A DNA stretch of 34,389 bases from a virus: positions 1 to 34,389 of IMG/VR virus record IMGVR_UViG_3300017991_000257, one strand, 5' to 3'. This document shows, piece after piece, positions 7,907-16,420 of the stretch. Position 1 is the first letter of the stretch. Each line of letters starts with the position of its first letter. A model generated the notes under the pieces. That model saw only the letters and a list, made by a program, of their open reading frames with translations, ran no database searches and was not told where the DNA came from. Both the position numbers and the translations under genes were made by a program.

Positions 7907-9232
7907 ATGCTGGCAACTACACGATGGCTATCGTCCGGGTTCGCCCCGGCCCGCGCGGAAAAGGTAGACGCCGAACGCGGCATTATTTACGGAATGTCCG
8001 TTGTTACGGCCGGCGAGGCCAAGGGACACGGGGTAAACCTGGACCGCGAATTTATCGCGCGGACCGTCGAACTTGGCAACGCCAAACGCCAGGGGGTTAA
8101 AACCCGGTTCGGTCATCCCAATATGTGTTCTACGGCCCTGGGGACCTTTTTGGGCCGAACAAAGAATTTCCGGGAATCCCCCGACGGAAACCGGGCGTTG
8201 GCGGATTTGTATCTGTCCAACGAGGCGAAGGCGACCCCCCACGGGGATTTATTCGCCTACGTCGTCGGCATGGCCAAAAATGAACCGGATATGTTCGGCG
8301 CGTCCATTGTGTTTACGCCGGGGGACACCTACAAACGCGACGCAAACGGGGCCAAAATATTTTCGGACGCCCCCGATTTTGACCGGGTAGACGGCCCCGA
8401 GTTTGTCGAAATAGACGAATTGCGGGCCGCGGATACCGTCGACGACCCGGCCGCAAACGACGGCCTATTTTCGCGGTTTTCAAAAGAAACCCTGGCCGGG
8501 CAAATGACGGAATTTCTAGACCTTCATCCCCAAATTTGGGACGCGGTCCGGGAAAATTCCGACCTGTTCGAATCCCTGGTCCCCTATGCGGACCGGCTAT
8601 CCGAATTTTTCAACCGCTATAACGAGTACAAACAACAGAAAGGCGAGGCGATGAAAAAGGCAAAGAAGACGGCCGGCGCAGAGCCGGCGGCCGCCCAGGA
8701 CCCGGAACTTTTCGAAGGCGAGGACGCCCCCGCGGCCGACGCCCCGGCGCCGGAATCCCCGGCCCCCGAGGCCCCCAAGGCCCCCGAGGCCGACGCCCCG
8801 CCGGCGGAACCCGAACCCGAGGCCCCCGCCGCGCCTGCCGAAGATTCCCCGAAACCGGACGCCCCGGCCCCCGAGGCAGACGCCCCGGCCGCCCCGGCGG
8901 AAGGCAAACCCCAAGACGCGGACCCGGAGTCGGAAACCGCGCCCGAGCCAACCCCCGAACCGGAACCCGAGGCGCCGGCGTTGCGTAAATTCGCCGTCGA
9001 CGAACTCAAGGCCCTGGCGAAAGAGTTTGGCCCGGAAATCGCCGTCGCAACGGTAGTTAGCGGCGGGTCCCGCGTCGACGCCCTGGCGGCCCAAAACGCC
9101 GAACTCAAGGCCCAAAACGCGGAACTTACGAAAAAGGCGGGCAAGGCCGCCGGCGTCGCGCCGGTCATGGCAACCCCCGCGGACAAGTCCAAGAAAGGCG
9201 CAACGATTTTGGACATTGTCAAAGGCGAATAA
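7907..9232 (+). CDS. Prohead protease fused to scaffold domain
   Basis: Residues 1 to about 190 look like a phage head-maturation serine protease. A likely catalytic histidine lies in RFGHPNM (H70) and a likely catalytic serine in FGASIVF (S133). A middle region (about 190-250) is helical. It is followed by a very long Ala/Pro/Glu/Asp-rich linker (about 265-350) and a C-terminal domain ending with a coiled-coil-like NAELKAQNAELTKKA and TILDIVKGE, which is typical of a capsid-binding scaffold end. The protease cleaves scaffold and capsid during head assembly. The gene lies between portal and major capsid, as expected. The scaffold part also has its own start, listed separately. Confidence 0.82.
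   Translation: MLATTRWLSSGFAPARAEKVDAERGIIYGMSVVTAGEAKGHGVNLDREFIARTVELGNAKRQGVKTRFGHPNMCSTALGTFLGRTKNFRESPDGNRALADLYLSNEAKATPHGDLFAYVVGMAKNEPDMFGASIVFTPGDTYKRDANGAKIFSDAPDFDRVDGPEFVEIDELRAADTVDDPAANDGLFSRFSKETLAGQMTEFLDLHPQIWDAVRENSDLFESLVPYADRLSEFFNRYNEYKQQKGEAMKKAKKTAGAEPAAAQDPELFEGEDAPAADAPAPESPAPEAPKAPEADAPPAEPEPEAPAAPAEDSPKPDAPAPEADAPAAPAEGKPQDADPESETAPEPTPEPEPEAPALRKFAVDELKALAKEFGPEIAVATVVSGGSRVDALAAQNAELKAQNAELTKKAGKAAGVAPVMATPADKSKKGATILDIVKGE
8651..9232 (+). CDS. Nested scaffold protein (internal in-frame start)
   Basis: An ATG at 8651 lies in frame within the protease gene and is preceded by a good ribosome binding site, GAAAGG at 8638-8643, with 7 bases between. It gives a 193-residue product: a short Lys-rich start, an acidic Ala/Pro-rich linker and the C-terminal capsid-binding region. 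This copies the lambda arrangement, where the scaffold Nu3 starts inside the protease gene C. The free scaffold would be made in excess over the protease fusion. Independent start is inferred from the ribosome binding site and the known precedent. Confidence 0.7.
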   Translation: MKKAKKTAGAEPAAAQDPELFEGEDAPAADAPAPESPAPEAPKAPEADAPPAEPEPEAPAAPAEDSPKPDAPAPEADAPAAPAEGKPQDADPESETAPEPTPEPEPEAPALRKFAVDELKALAKEFGPEIAVATVVSGGSRVDALAAQNAELKAQNAELTKKAGKAAGVAPVMATPADKSKKGATILDIVKGE

Positions 9233-9282
9233 CAAACGGCGAGGCGTGAAACCCTAGCCAAAAACAAAGCGAGAAACAGAAA

Positions 9283-10242
<960 letters not shown>

Positions 10243-10250
10243 ACCCCAAA

Positions 10251-10292
10251 CCCCCCCTGCCCCTGGGGGGCCGGCAACCTAGCCGGTCCCCC
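10251..10292 (+). promoter_or_regulatory. GC-rich hairpin pair after the capsid gene
   Basis: Between the capsid stop and the next gene, the arms 10265-10275 (GGGGGGCCGGC) and 10282-10292 (GCCGGTCCCCC) can form an 11-pair stem with one G-U pair and a 6-base loop. The same G run (10265-10270) could instead pair with the C run at 10251-10257. The two folds exclude each other. No U-tract follows, so this is more likely an RNA-stability, processing or attenuation element than a simple terminator. Confidence 0.55.
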
Positions 10293-10314
10293 GGGGATTT
10301 CTAAAGGGGAAACC

Positions 10315-10725
10315 ATGACGACCCTGGCCCAACAGTTGGAAATAGACGCCGCGGCAATCCTGGCGGATTTGCCGAAAACCGATAGCGTCGTTTTCCAGGA
10401 ACCGACCGACACCACGGGCGACGACGGGCAAACGACCAGGACCTGGTCGACCCTGGCAACGGCCGATTGCAACGTAGAAGTTAAGGACGTCAAAGAGGAA
10501 TATATAAACGAACGGCTATCCGTTTTCCGGTTGTATTCCATCGTCGGGCCGTATATCCCAGGCATAACGGAAAAATGCCGGGCGATTTACCAAGGCAAAA
10601 CGCTAAACATTGCCAGGATAAAATCCGACGAAATAACGAAACGCTATCTAATGGTCGAAGCATACGCGGACAAGGATACATACGAAAACGCATTTATAAC
10701 CACTACGACGACGACGACAACCTAG
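10315..10725 (+). CDS. Head-closure / head-tail joining protein with 8-Thr tail
   Basis: This 136-residue protein is the first gene of the connector set after the capsid. Its small beta-rich composition and late region (GKTLNIARIKSDEITKRYLM, in which a strand is followed by a basic-charged strand) resemble SPP1 gp16 / HK97-type head-closure proteins. These seal the connector once packaging ends. It ends AFI followed by eight Thr, then TAG. The ATG at 10315 has a strong ribosome binding site (AAAGGGGAAACC). The family call rests on position and weak sequence pattern. The Thr tail is seen directly. Confidence 0.62.
   Translation: MTTLAQQLEIDAAAILADLPKTDSVVFQEPTDTTGDDGQTTRTWSTLATADCNVEVKDVKEEYINERLSVFRLYSIVGPYIPGITEKCRAIYQGKTLNIARIKSDEITKRYLMVEAYADKDTYENAFITTTTTTTT
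10699..10722 (+). repeat. Thr-codon run coding 8 Thr
   Basis: Eight Thr codons, using ACC, ACT, ACG and ACA, lie directly before the TAG stop of the head-closure gene. Confidence 0.93.
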
Positions 10726-10736
10726 CGGGGCGCGAA

Positions 10737-11162
10737 ATGGCGCGGACGGTAAATATTGACATTGTCGGGAACCTAACGCTACAACGCAAGTTGTTAGCGT
10801 TGGGGCGCCATGCCCAATTGCGGGTTTTGCGTCCGGCCGTTAAGTTTGCCCTAACCCCGATTAGCCGGCGCGCGCGAAGTTTGGCGCCGAAACAATCCGG
10901 CCTGCTGAAAAAGGCAATTAAGCCTATCGTATCGAAACGGGACGCCGTCGGCAAGGTTTGGGTCGACCCTAAAATAGTTGGCGAATACAACGGCGAAAAA
11001 CGTTGGCCGATGAAATATGCCCATTTGGTCGAATTTGGAAACAAGTACATGGCGCCGCGGTCGTTTATCCGCGCGGCCCGCGACCAGGGGCGCGCCGAGG
11101 CGCTAAACCGATTGCGCGAAAAGGTACGGTCGGGATTAAAACGAGAGGCGGCGCGCGCATGA
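10737..11162 (+). CDS. HK97 gp10-like connector protein
   Basis: This 141-residue basic protein has the hallmarks of the HK97 gp10 family: an N-terminal strand (TVNIDIVGNLTLQRKLLAL), the segment ALTPISRRARSLAPKQSGLL with conserved AR..aP...G.L, a strand-rich centre, and YAHLVEFGNKYMAPRSFIR near residues 98-116, the classic (Y/H)-(V/L)-E-x-G...aPFl motif. Proteins of this family act at the head-tail junction. I chose ATG 10737, 11 bases after the previous stop. The frame is open further back but only shadows the upstream gene. It has no Thr tail, unlike its neighbours. It overlaps the next start as ATGA. Confidence 0.85.
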   Translation: MARTVNIDIVGNLTLQRKLLALGRHAQLRVLRPAVKFALTPISRRARSLAPKQSGLLKKAIKPIVSKRDAVGKVWVDPKIVGEYNGEKRWPMKYAHLVEFGNKYMAPRSFIRAARDQGRAEALNRLREKVRSGLKREAARA

Positions 11163-11629
11163 TTCGAACGTCGTTAAGGCTTTACCTTTTGTCTGTCCAG
11201 GCCGTTTTTGACCTGGTCGCGGCCCGCATTTACGCGGCGCCGGCGCCCCAAGGCGTAACGTTTCCGTTTTTGATTATTTCGCGCCTGTATGGCGAATCCG
11301 ATTTGTCCCATGCCGGGATTTCCGGGCGCGCGAGGGAAACTTGGCAAATAGATTGTTACGCCAAATCCCAATCCGGCGTCGACAACCTGGCCGACGCCGT
11401 CCGCCGGGCCTTGCATGGGTTCGCGGGGGATATGCAGGGGACTAACGTTTCCTATTGTGCAATGGCCGTTAAACGCGATTTGACGGACATTGCGGGGGAC
11501 GCGTCCCAGGCCGCGGAATACCGCGTGGAAATGGAATTTACCATTACGCACGACGAAGCGACCGAGGATAGGATAACGACGACGACAACCACGACGACAA
11601 CCACGACGACAACCACAACGACAACCTAG
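11159..11629 (+). CDS. DUF3168-like tail terminator with 17-Thr tail
   Basis: This 156-residue protein matches the DUF3168 / tail-completion pattern: LLSVQAVFDLVAARIYAAPAPQGVTFPFLIISRL (with the AVxxLVxxRIY...P.G...P.i.i.ri theme), then ETWQIDCYAKSQSGVDNLADAVRRALHG. Such proteins cap the end of the tail tube next to the head. The final 17 residues before TAG are all Thr, coded by a 12-base unit (ACGACGACAACC) repeated about four times. I chose ATG 11159, which overlaps the upstream stop as ATGA. The tail sits outside the recognised domain. Confidence 0.82.
   Translation: MIRTSLRLYLLSVQAVFDLVAARIYAAPAPQGVTFPFLIISRLYGESDLSHAGISGRARETWQIDCYAKSQSGVDNLADAVRRALHGFAGDMQGTNVSYCAMAVKRDLTDIAGDASQAAEYRVEMEFTITHDEATEDRITTTTTTTTTTTTTTTTT
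11576..11626 (+). repeat. 12-base Thr-codon repeat coding 17 Thr
   Basis: Seventeen Thr codons before the TAG stop are built from a 12-base unit (ACGACGACAACC) with small changes at each end. The repeat unit differs from the 6-base unit in the capsid gene, so the two tails appear to have expanded independently. Confidence 0.94.
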
Positions 11630-11646
11630 AAGGAAAGGTAACGACC

Positions 11647-12081
11647 ATGGCAAGCAAAAAGGACGGATTCGGGGTTCGGATTACCCTGGAAACTTCCGGG
11701 GTCACGTTCAAGGAAAAAAGCGTAACCCCCCCGGGAATCGAAGGCCAGGACCCGGTCGACGTAACCAACAATTCCAAGGCGAGTTTCCGCGAAAAGTACG
11801 CGCGCGCCTTGAAGGAAATCACGCCGGCGTCGGGTTCGGTCGAATACGACGCGTCGCAACTGGCGGCAATTAATGGCGCGGTTAACGTCCATCAGTTTGT
11901 CCGCCTGGATTTCGAGGAAGGCGACGCCCTGGGGTTTTACGGATTCCTCCGTAATTTCGTCCCCGACGAAATGACCGACGGCGAGGCGCCTACCGCGGCC
12001 CTGGAATTGGTCCCCTGCGGGGTCAACGCGTCCGGGACCGAGGAAGGAATTAACTACTACACGACCACGACCACAACCTAA
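11647..12081 (+). CDS. Major tail (tube) protein with 6-Thr tail
   Basis: This 144-residue protein lies between the tail terminator and the tail-assembly chaperone pair, which is the standard place of the siphovirus tail tube. It is beta-rich, with alternating strands (GVRITLETSGVTFKEKSVTPP, then a region with ALGFYGFLRN) that fit a tube subunit. It ends NYY followed by six Thr and TAA. Ribosome binding site GAAAGG precedes the ATG at 11647. The call rests mainly on gene order. The C-terminal Thr tail would decorate the outside of the tail shaft if it is exposed. Confidence 0.78.
   Translation: MASKKDGFGVRITLETSGVTFKEKSVTPPGIEGQDPVDVTNNSKASFREKYARALKEITPASGSVEYDASQLAAINGAVNVHQFVRLDFEEGDALGFYGFLRNFVPDEMTDGEAPTAALELVPCGVNASGTEEGINYYTTTTTT
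12061..12078 (+). repeat. Thr-codon run coding 6 Thr
   Basis: Six Thr codons (ACG, ACC, ACG, ACC, ACA, ACC) lie directly before the TAA of the tail tube gene. Confidence 0.93.
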
Positions 12082-12099
12082 ACCCGAAAGGGGCGTTAA

Positions 12100-12459
12100 A
12101 TGCTGAATCGGGCGGAACTGTTGGCGGCGGCCGGCGTTGGGGTCAAGACCCGCGCGGCGACTATCGACGGCGTCGGGGAAATCCTGTTAAGGGAATTTTC
12201 CGGGTTGGACCGGGACGAATATTTCACCCGGCTAATTACCGCGCCGAAGGTATCGCACAACGGCGAGGAAATCCCCAACCCGGCCGGGTTGAAAACCTGG
12301 GCCGTTAGCGTCGCCGTCCGCAACCCGGACGGGTCGCCAATGTTCAAGGACGCCGACGACGCCGGCGCCAACCTTTCCCCGACGGCAATAGACGCAATTT
12401 TCGACGTCATAGCGGACGAAAATTCGCTAATGGACGCGAGGCGGGCCGAAAAAAACTAA
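12100..12459 (+). CDS. Tail assembly chaperone, gpG-like (unshifted product)
   Basis: This 119-residue protein directly precedes the tape measure region and follows the tube, as lambda gpG does. It includes EILLREFSGLDRDEYF and TPTAIDAIFDVIADENSLMDARRAEKN, a helical C-terminus typical of these chaperones. The zero-frame product stops at TAA 12457-12459, immediately after a slippery site. The longer, frameshifted product is listed next. These proteins bind the tape measure protein during tail assembly and are not in the finished virion. The ribosome binding site is GAAAGGGG ahead of ATG 12100. Confidence 0.85.
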   Translation: MLNRAELLAAAGVGVKTRAATIDGVGEILLREFSGLDRDEYFTRLITAPKVSHNGEEIPNPAGLKTWAVSVAVRNPDGSPMFKDADDAGANLSPTAIDAIFDVIADENSLMDARRAEKN

Positions 12460-12800
12460 ATGACAACCCGGAGCGTCGGGCCTGGTTTATCCTGGCCCGC
12501 GCCCTGGGAAAAGGGGTCGCGGAATGTCAAGCGACAATATCCAGCCGGGAATTTGCCGAATGGCAGATTTTTTTCCGCGACGACCCGCCGGACCCTTACC
12601 GGGCGGATTTGCGCCTGGCCCTGCTAGATTGGCATCTTCACCATTTACTGGCGGCAAAGCGGACGCCGGCGTTACGTCGGTTAAAGGTAACGGATTTGGC
12701 CCTAAAATTCGAAAAGGCGCCGCAAACGGGCAAGGACCAGCACGGGGCCTATTTGACGAAAAAACGGGCCTGGCTGGCATTAGCGGGGATTAAACGATAA
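12100..12800 (+). CDS. gpGT-like frameshifted tail assembly chaperone
   Basis: A -1 shift at 12450-12456 joins the 119-residue gpG-like part to 114 further residues read in the -1 frame, giving about 233 aa. The shifted part has REFAEWQIFFRDDPPDPYRADLR, which matches the conserved (S/T)-x-x-E-(F/L)-xEWxxYx...P.G..RxD.R pattern of the gpT-type domain (DUF4035-like). This domain recruits the tube protein to the tape measure. Downstream of the shift no in-frame ATG is well placed with a ribosome binding site, so translation from a separate start is less likely. Its stop overlaps the tape-measure start as TAATG. Confidence 0.85.
12450..12456 (+). promoter_or_regulatory. -1 frameshift slippery site A AAA AAC
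   Basis: The heptamer AAAAAAC is set in the zero frame as A AAA AAC, one of the canonical -1 slippery sequences, and is followed at once by the zero-frame TAA stop. The -1 frame is then open from 12456 to the TAA at 12798-12800. Position and layout match the G/GT frameshift of siphovirus tail chaperones. Confidence 0.9.
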
Positions 12801-14380
12801 TGGCTAACGTCGGAACATTGGCCGTTTACCTAACCGGCAACGCGTCCCGGTTTAATAAAACCATGATGGGCGCGCAACGGACCTTGTCGAATTTCGGCCG
12901 GGCCGCGTCGGGTATTGGGGGAATGATTGCCGGCGCCCTGGGGGGCGTTGGCGTGGGCCTGGCGCTAAAATCTTCCCTGGAAGCATACAACGCCCAGGAA
13001 TCCGCGTTAACGAAGTTAAACGCGGTCCTACAGGCGACCGGCGGGGCCGCGGGGTTTACCGTCGGGGAATTGCATAAATTCGCCGGCGAACTCCAAAAAT
13101 CGACGACCTACGGCGACGACGCGACGGAATCCGTTATGGCCGTTTTGGCGACGTTTAAGGACATTAAGGGGGACGTATTCAAGGACGCGACCCGTTCAAT
13201 TTTGGATATGTCCGAAGTCCTGGGGACGGACGCCAAGGCCGGCGCGATTCAATTGGGCAAGGCGCTAAACGACCCAATCCGCGGCGTTACGGCGCTAACC
13301 CGGGTCGGCGTTTCCTTTACCCAGGAACAGAAAAACCAAATTGAGAATTTCCAAAAACAGGGGGATTTAGTCGCGGCCCAACAAATCATTTTAACGGAAC
13401 TTGCGTCGGAATTTGGCGGCGCCGCGGAGGCGGCCGCAAAGACTACGGCCGGCAAGATTAAGCAAATGTCGAACGCGTTTGGCGACGTCAAGGAACAAAT
13501 CGGATTTATTTTGGTCGAGGGGTTCAAATTGCCGGAACTAATGGAAACCGTCCGGGAAAAAATCGCCCAGGTACAGGCCGCATTTGAATCCGGCCAGGTT
13601 ATGAAATGGTTTATTGAAACCAAATTTATTTTTATGAAAATTGGCGCGGTCCTGGCCGTCTTTGGCGAAAACATAGCGACGCAAATTTTATGGATTGGCG
13701 AAAATTGGGGCAAACTATGGAAAAACGCGTTGGCAATCGGAACCGGGTTTTTAACCGATTTCGCTAACGTATTCATTAACGGCATAACGACCATAGTTAA
13801 AACCTACATGGCGCTATTTTCGAATAGTTGGGGATTTGTCCGGGACGGATTTTTGGCGCTATGGGATTATATCCGGTCCGGGGGGACGGATTCCGACGCG
13901 TTTAGCGGGCTATTGGAAAACGCAAAGGCCCGAATGGCGGACATAGGCCAAACGGCCGTCGACGGCCTGGCGAAAACAGTTGGCGACATTGGCCGCGAGA
14001 CGGAAAAGGCAATGGCCGCGGCCGGTGTTACTAAACTTGAATTGCAGGGATTGGACGAAATCCTATCCAAGTTTGCCGAACTCGACGCGCAAAAGGCAAG
14101 GGAAATAGCGGCTATCGCGCCGGCGTTTGCGGACCTTTTGGGCCAGGCCGTCAAAAAGGCGCCCCCCGTCCCGGTCAAGACGGAACTAACCGGACCCGTG
14201 AAGTTTGCCGCGGCCGTCGAAAAAGGGACGCTAGAAGCATACAAGGCGGAAATCGGACGGTCGACGGTTGAGGAAAACATATTAAAGGTCAACCGGGAAC
14301 AATTGGCCGTAGAACGCGAACAGTTGACAATATCAAAACGCGGCGCCGGCGATTTCGAACTGGCGGAAATCGGGGTTTAA
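12800..14380 (+). CDS. Tape measure protein
   Basis: This 526-residue protein sets tail length and is ejected ahead of DNA. The N-terminal region (GTLAVYLTGNASRFNKTMMGAQRTLSNF) is typical of tape measure starts, followed by a Gly/Ala hydrophobic stretch (about residues 34-54) and the conserved segment DDATESVMAVLATFKDI...AIQLGKALNDPIRGVTALTRVGVSFT found in many of these proteins. The C-terminal half is largely helical and ends with a coiled-coil-like NILKVNREQLAVEREQL. The length is short for the family and implies a tail of roughly 80 nm by the usual rule of thumb (an estimate). The start ATG overlaps the chaperone stop (TAATG). Confidence 0.92.
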   Translation: MANVGTLAVYLTGNASRFNKTMMGAQRTLSNFGRAASGIGGMIAGALGGVGVGLALKSSLEAYNAQESALTKLNAVLQATGGAAGFTVGELHKFAGELQKSTTYGDDATESVMAVLATFKDIKGDVFKDATRSILDMSEVLGTDAKAGAIQLGKALNDPIRGVTALTRVGVSFTQEQKNQIENFQKQGDLVAAQQIILTELASEFGGAAEAAAKTTAGKIKQMSNAFGDVKEQIGFILVEGFKLPELMETVREKIAQVQAAFESGQVMKWFIETKFIFMKIGAVLAVFGENIATQILWIGENWGKLWKNALAIGTGFLTDFANVFINGITTIVKTYMALFSNSWGFVRDGFLALWDYIRSGGTDSDAFSGLLENAKARMADIGQTAVDGLAKTVGDIGRETEKAMAAAGVTKLELQGLDEILSKFAELDAQKAREIAAIAPAFADLLGQAVKKAPPVPVKTELTGPVKFAAAVEKGTLEAYKAEIGRSTVEENILKVNREQLAVEREQLTISKRGAGDFELAEIGV

Positions 14381-14382
14381 CC

Positions 14383-15309
14383 ATGGCTATTAGGGTTGAG
14401 GAACAATACGCGAAACGAACCGGCAACCGGACAAACGCCGGCGTTACGACCTACGGCCGCGTCTACAACGTCATTTCGACTAGCGGGGCCTTGAGCGAAA
14501 AAGCCGCGTTGGACGCGGTCGATACGGTAACGGCCGCGACCGTCCCAAAACCTTTCGAAGTTCACCCCGACGACGCCCGGGCCAAGGTCGCGTCGGTTTC
14601 CGCCGCGGTTTCCGACGCAACCAACCATATTTGGGAAATAACCGTCGGGTATGAAATCCCGAAGGGGGCCGGGACCCATAGTAGCGACGACGAAACCGAA
14701 GACCCTTGCACCGCGCGGCCGGTTGTTCGGTTCGGGTCGGCGCCATATACAAAGATAATGGAACGCGCGTATTTCCTAGACGAACCCGACCCGGACACCC
14801 AGGGAAATCCGTCCTTGCATTTGGAAAATTCCGCCGGCGACCCGTTCGACCCGCCGGTCCAGGAGGAACTAAACCGGCCGATTATTGAAATCGAATACAA
14901 TACCCGCCGGTTTTCCCCACAACTAAAAATCGACCTTGAGGGGACAATAAATCTAACCGCCCAGGTCGTCGCCAGTATTCAAATACCGGCGAAAAAAGGC
15001 CGAATCGTGCAATTGGGGGCTAACCCCCTTTATGACGATAACGACGACCTATATTGGAAAATGTCGGTTGTTATAGAATTGAACATGGAAGGATACACGC
15101 GGCAAATACTGGACCAGGGATTTTATTTCCTGGACGGCGACGACAAAAAAGAAATAACCTTGTTGGACAAGGACGGGCAATCCGTCCCCGCGACCGAGCC
15201 GCAAAAACTGAACGGGTCCGGGGAACTGTCGTCGTTTCCGGTTTTCCTTCCATTCGAAACCAAATGGCCGGCGTCATGGGCGCCGCTAAACCTTCCCCGG
15301 AGTTATTGA
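14383..15309 (+). CDS. Putative distal tail / baseplate protein
   Basis: This 308-residue protein is not recognised by family. It lies immediately after the tape measure, where distal tail and tail-tip proteins are found. It is beta-rich and acidic, with repeated hydrophobic strands (ITVGYEIPKG; PIIEIEYNTRRFSPQLKIDLEG; DDLYWKMSVVIELNMEGYTRQILDQGFYFLDGDDKK). The predicted role is inferred from gene order. ATG at 14383 follows the tape measure stop by 2 bases and the TGA is 1 base from the next ATG, so it forms part of one transcript. Confidence 0.45.
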   Translation: MAIRVEEQYAKRTGNRTNAGVTTYGRVYNVISTSGALSEKAALDAVDTVTAATVPKPFEVHPDDARAKVASVSAAVSDATNHIWEITVGYEIPKGAGTHSSDDETEDPCTARPVVRFGSAPYTKIMERAYFLDEPDPDTQGNPSLHLENSAGDPFDPPVQEELNRPIIEIEYNTRRFSPQLKIDLEGTINLTAQVVASIQIPAKKGRIVQLGANPLYDDNDDLYWKMSVVIELNMEGYTRQILDQGFYFLDGDDKKEITLLDKDGQSVPATEPQKLNGSGELSSFPVFLPFETKWPASWAPLNLPRSY

Positions 15310-15310
15310 A

Positions 15311-15685
15311 ATGGCTAAAGGGGTCATATTTACGCGGGAATCGGCCGGGCGGATTGGCGCCGCGGTTCGACGCGTCGAAAAAATGCCCCAGGCCGACGCC
15401 GTAATCCGCGGAAACCATAAACCCCGGAGCGTCGCCGGGACGGCCCTATATTGGGCCGAAATAACCGCCAAAACCGACGACACAACCTATACCGGCGATA
15501 TCTATAACGACCGGAACGCGGACGCCCTGGCGTCGGACGTTACCGTCCGCGTCCATGACCTGGCCGCCGGCGAAACCATAGCAAACGGGACGTTTTTACC
15601 CGTCGCCCTGGAACCCTGGACCGAGGGGGACCCGGCCGAAACGGTTACATATTGGACCGTTAAACAACAAATAGGGTTATTCTAA
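15311..15685 (+). CDS. Putative small tail protein, unknown
   Basis: This is a 124-residue protein of unknown family between two distal tail proteins. The sequence is beta-rich with no membrane segment and no motif that I recognise. ATG 15311 is one base after the preceding TGA. The stop TAA overlaps the next start (TAATG), which points to coupled translation with the following tail protein. Its role in the tail tip is inferred from position only. Confidence 0.5.
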   Translation: MAKGVIFTRESAGRIGAAVRRVEKMPQADAVIRGNHKPRSVAGTALYWAEITAKTDDTTYTGDIYNDRNADALASDVTVRVHDLAAGETIANGTFLPVALEPWTEGDPAETVTYWTVKQQIGLF

Positions 15686-16404
15686 TGAGTAAGCGCCAGG
15701 TTGAAATTTGGTACGACGTCGTTAACGACGTCTTGAGAGACGCGAACGGCGAGGAATTGAACTCAATTCTATACCCGTTTATCTATTTCGAGGAACAACC
15801 GATATTCCAGGTCCATCTAGTGACCGATTCGGATTTGACCCCGCTAACGACCATAACCGGGTCCGTTTCGTTGTCCGCGGTCATAGACGACGATTTTGAT
15901 GCCGAAGACGACGCGTATTGTAAGACGCTAAATGCGGGAATGAACGTCGCCGGGGATTGGGTCGGGGGCGGAAACGCCGACATTTCCCAGGGGCAAGTTT
16001 CAATTAGGCTAGACGCCAACAATACCAACTATGAAACGAAAATCGGGGAAACCCGAAAGAAAAACGTTTATTTGGAAATCCAGGTTAGGGACGCCGGGGA
16101 CGATGAATTGCAAGCCGCGTTCGAATTTCCCATGGTCGCAAAGAACTTGCGCGACCAATCCGGGTCGGTCCCCCCGGCGCCCGCGGGCGACTACTACACA
16201 AAGACGGAAATAGACGCCCTGCTATTGGCTTGTTTGGTCCAGCCCGTCCGCTATCTCGAAATGGTCGACGTCGGCACCGAGGAACGGCGCTATTTCTACC
16301 TAGAAAACGGGATAGACACAAACGGCCCGACCACCACGACCACGACTACGACAACCACGACGACCACGACTACGACGACAACCACTACGACGACCACGAC
16401 ATAA
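15685..16404 (+). CDS. Tail protein with 24-Thr C-terminal tail
   Basis: This 239-residue protein has a beta-rich N-terminal part (YDVVNDVLRDANGEELNSI..., IYFEEQPIFQVHLVTDSD) and a GDYYTKTEIDAL segment near residue 168, a motif common in fibre or receptor-binding proteins where it starts a trimeric helical region. The chain ends with GP and then 24 consecutive Thr before TAA, the longest of the six tails in the window. The codons mix ACC, ACG, ACA and ACT. I cannot assign a family. Position between tail tip genes and adhesion genes suggests a surface-exposed fibre or upper baseplate part. Confidence 0.55.
   Translation: MSKRQVEIWYDVVNDVLRDANGEELNSILYPFIYFEEQPIFQVHLVTDSDLTPLTTITGSVSLSAVIDDDFDAEDDAYCKTLNAGMNVAGDWVGGGNADISQGQVSIRLDANNTNYETKIGETRKKNVYLEIQVRDAGDDELQAAFEFPMVAKNLRDQSGSVPPAPAGDYYTKTEIDALLLACLVQPVRYLEMVDVGTEERRYFYLENGIDTNGPTTTTTTTTTTTTTTTTTTTTTTTT
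16330..16401 (+). repeat. Thr-codon run coding 24 Thr
   Basis: Twenty-four Thr codons directly before TAA form an imperfect repeat that mixes ACC, ACG, ACA and ACT. The codon mix makes long slippage less likely than in the capsid tail, so the length is probably maintained at protein level. Confidence 0.94.
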
Positions 16405-16420
16405 AGAAAGGTTACGGCCA

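Noticed and set aside
12609-12800. A separate small gene starting at TTG 12609
   Set aside because: The -1 frame is open back to the slippery site and the gpT-like motif starts before 12609, so it is better read as the end of the frameshift product.
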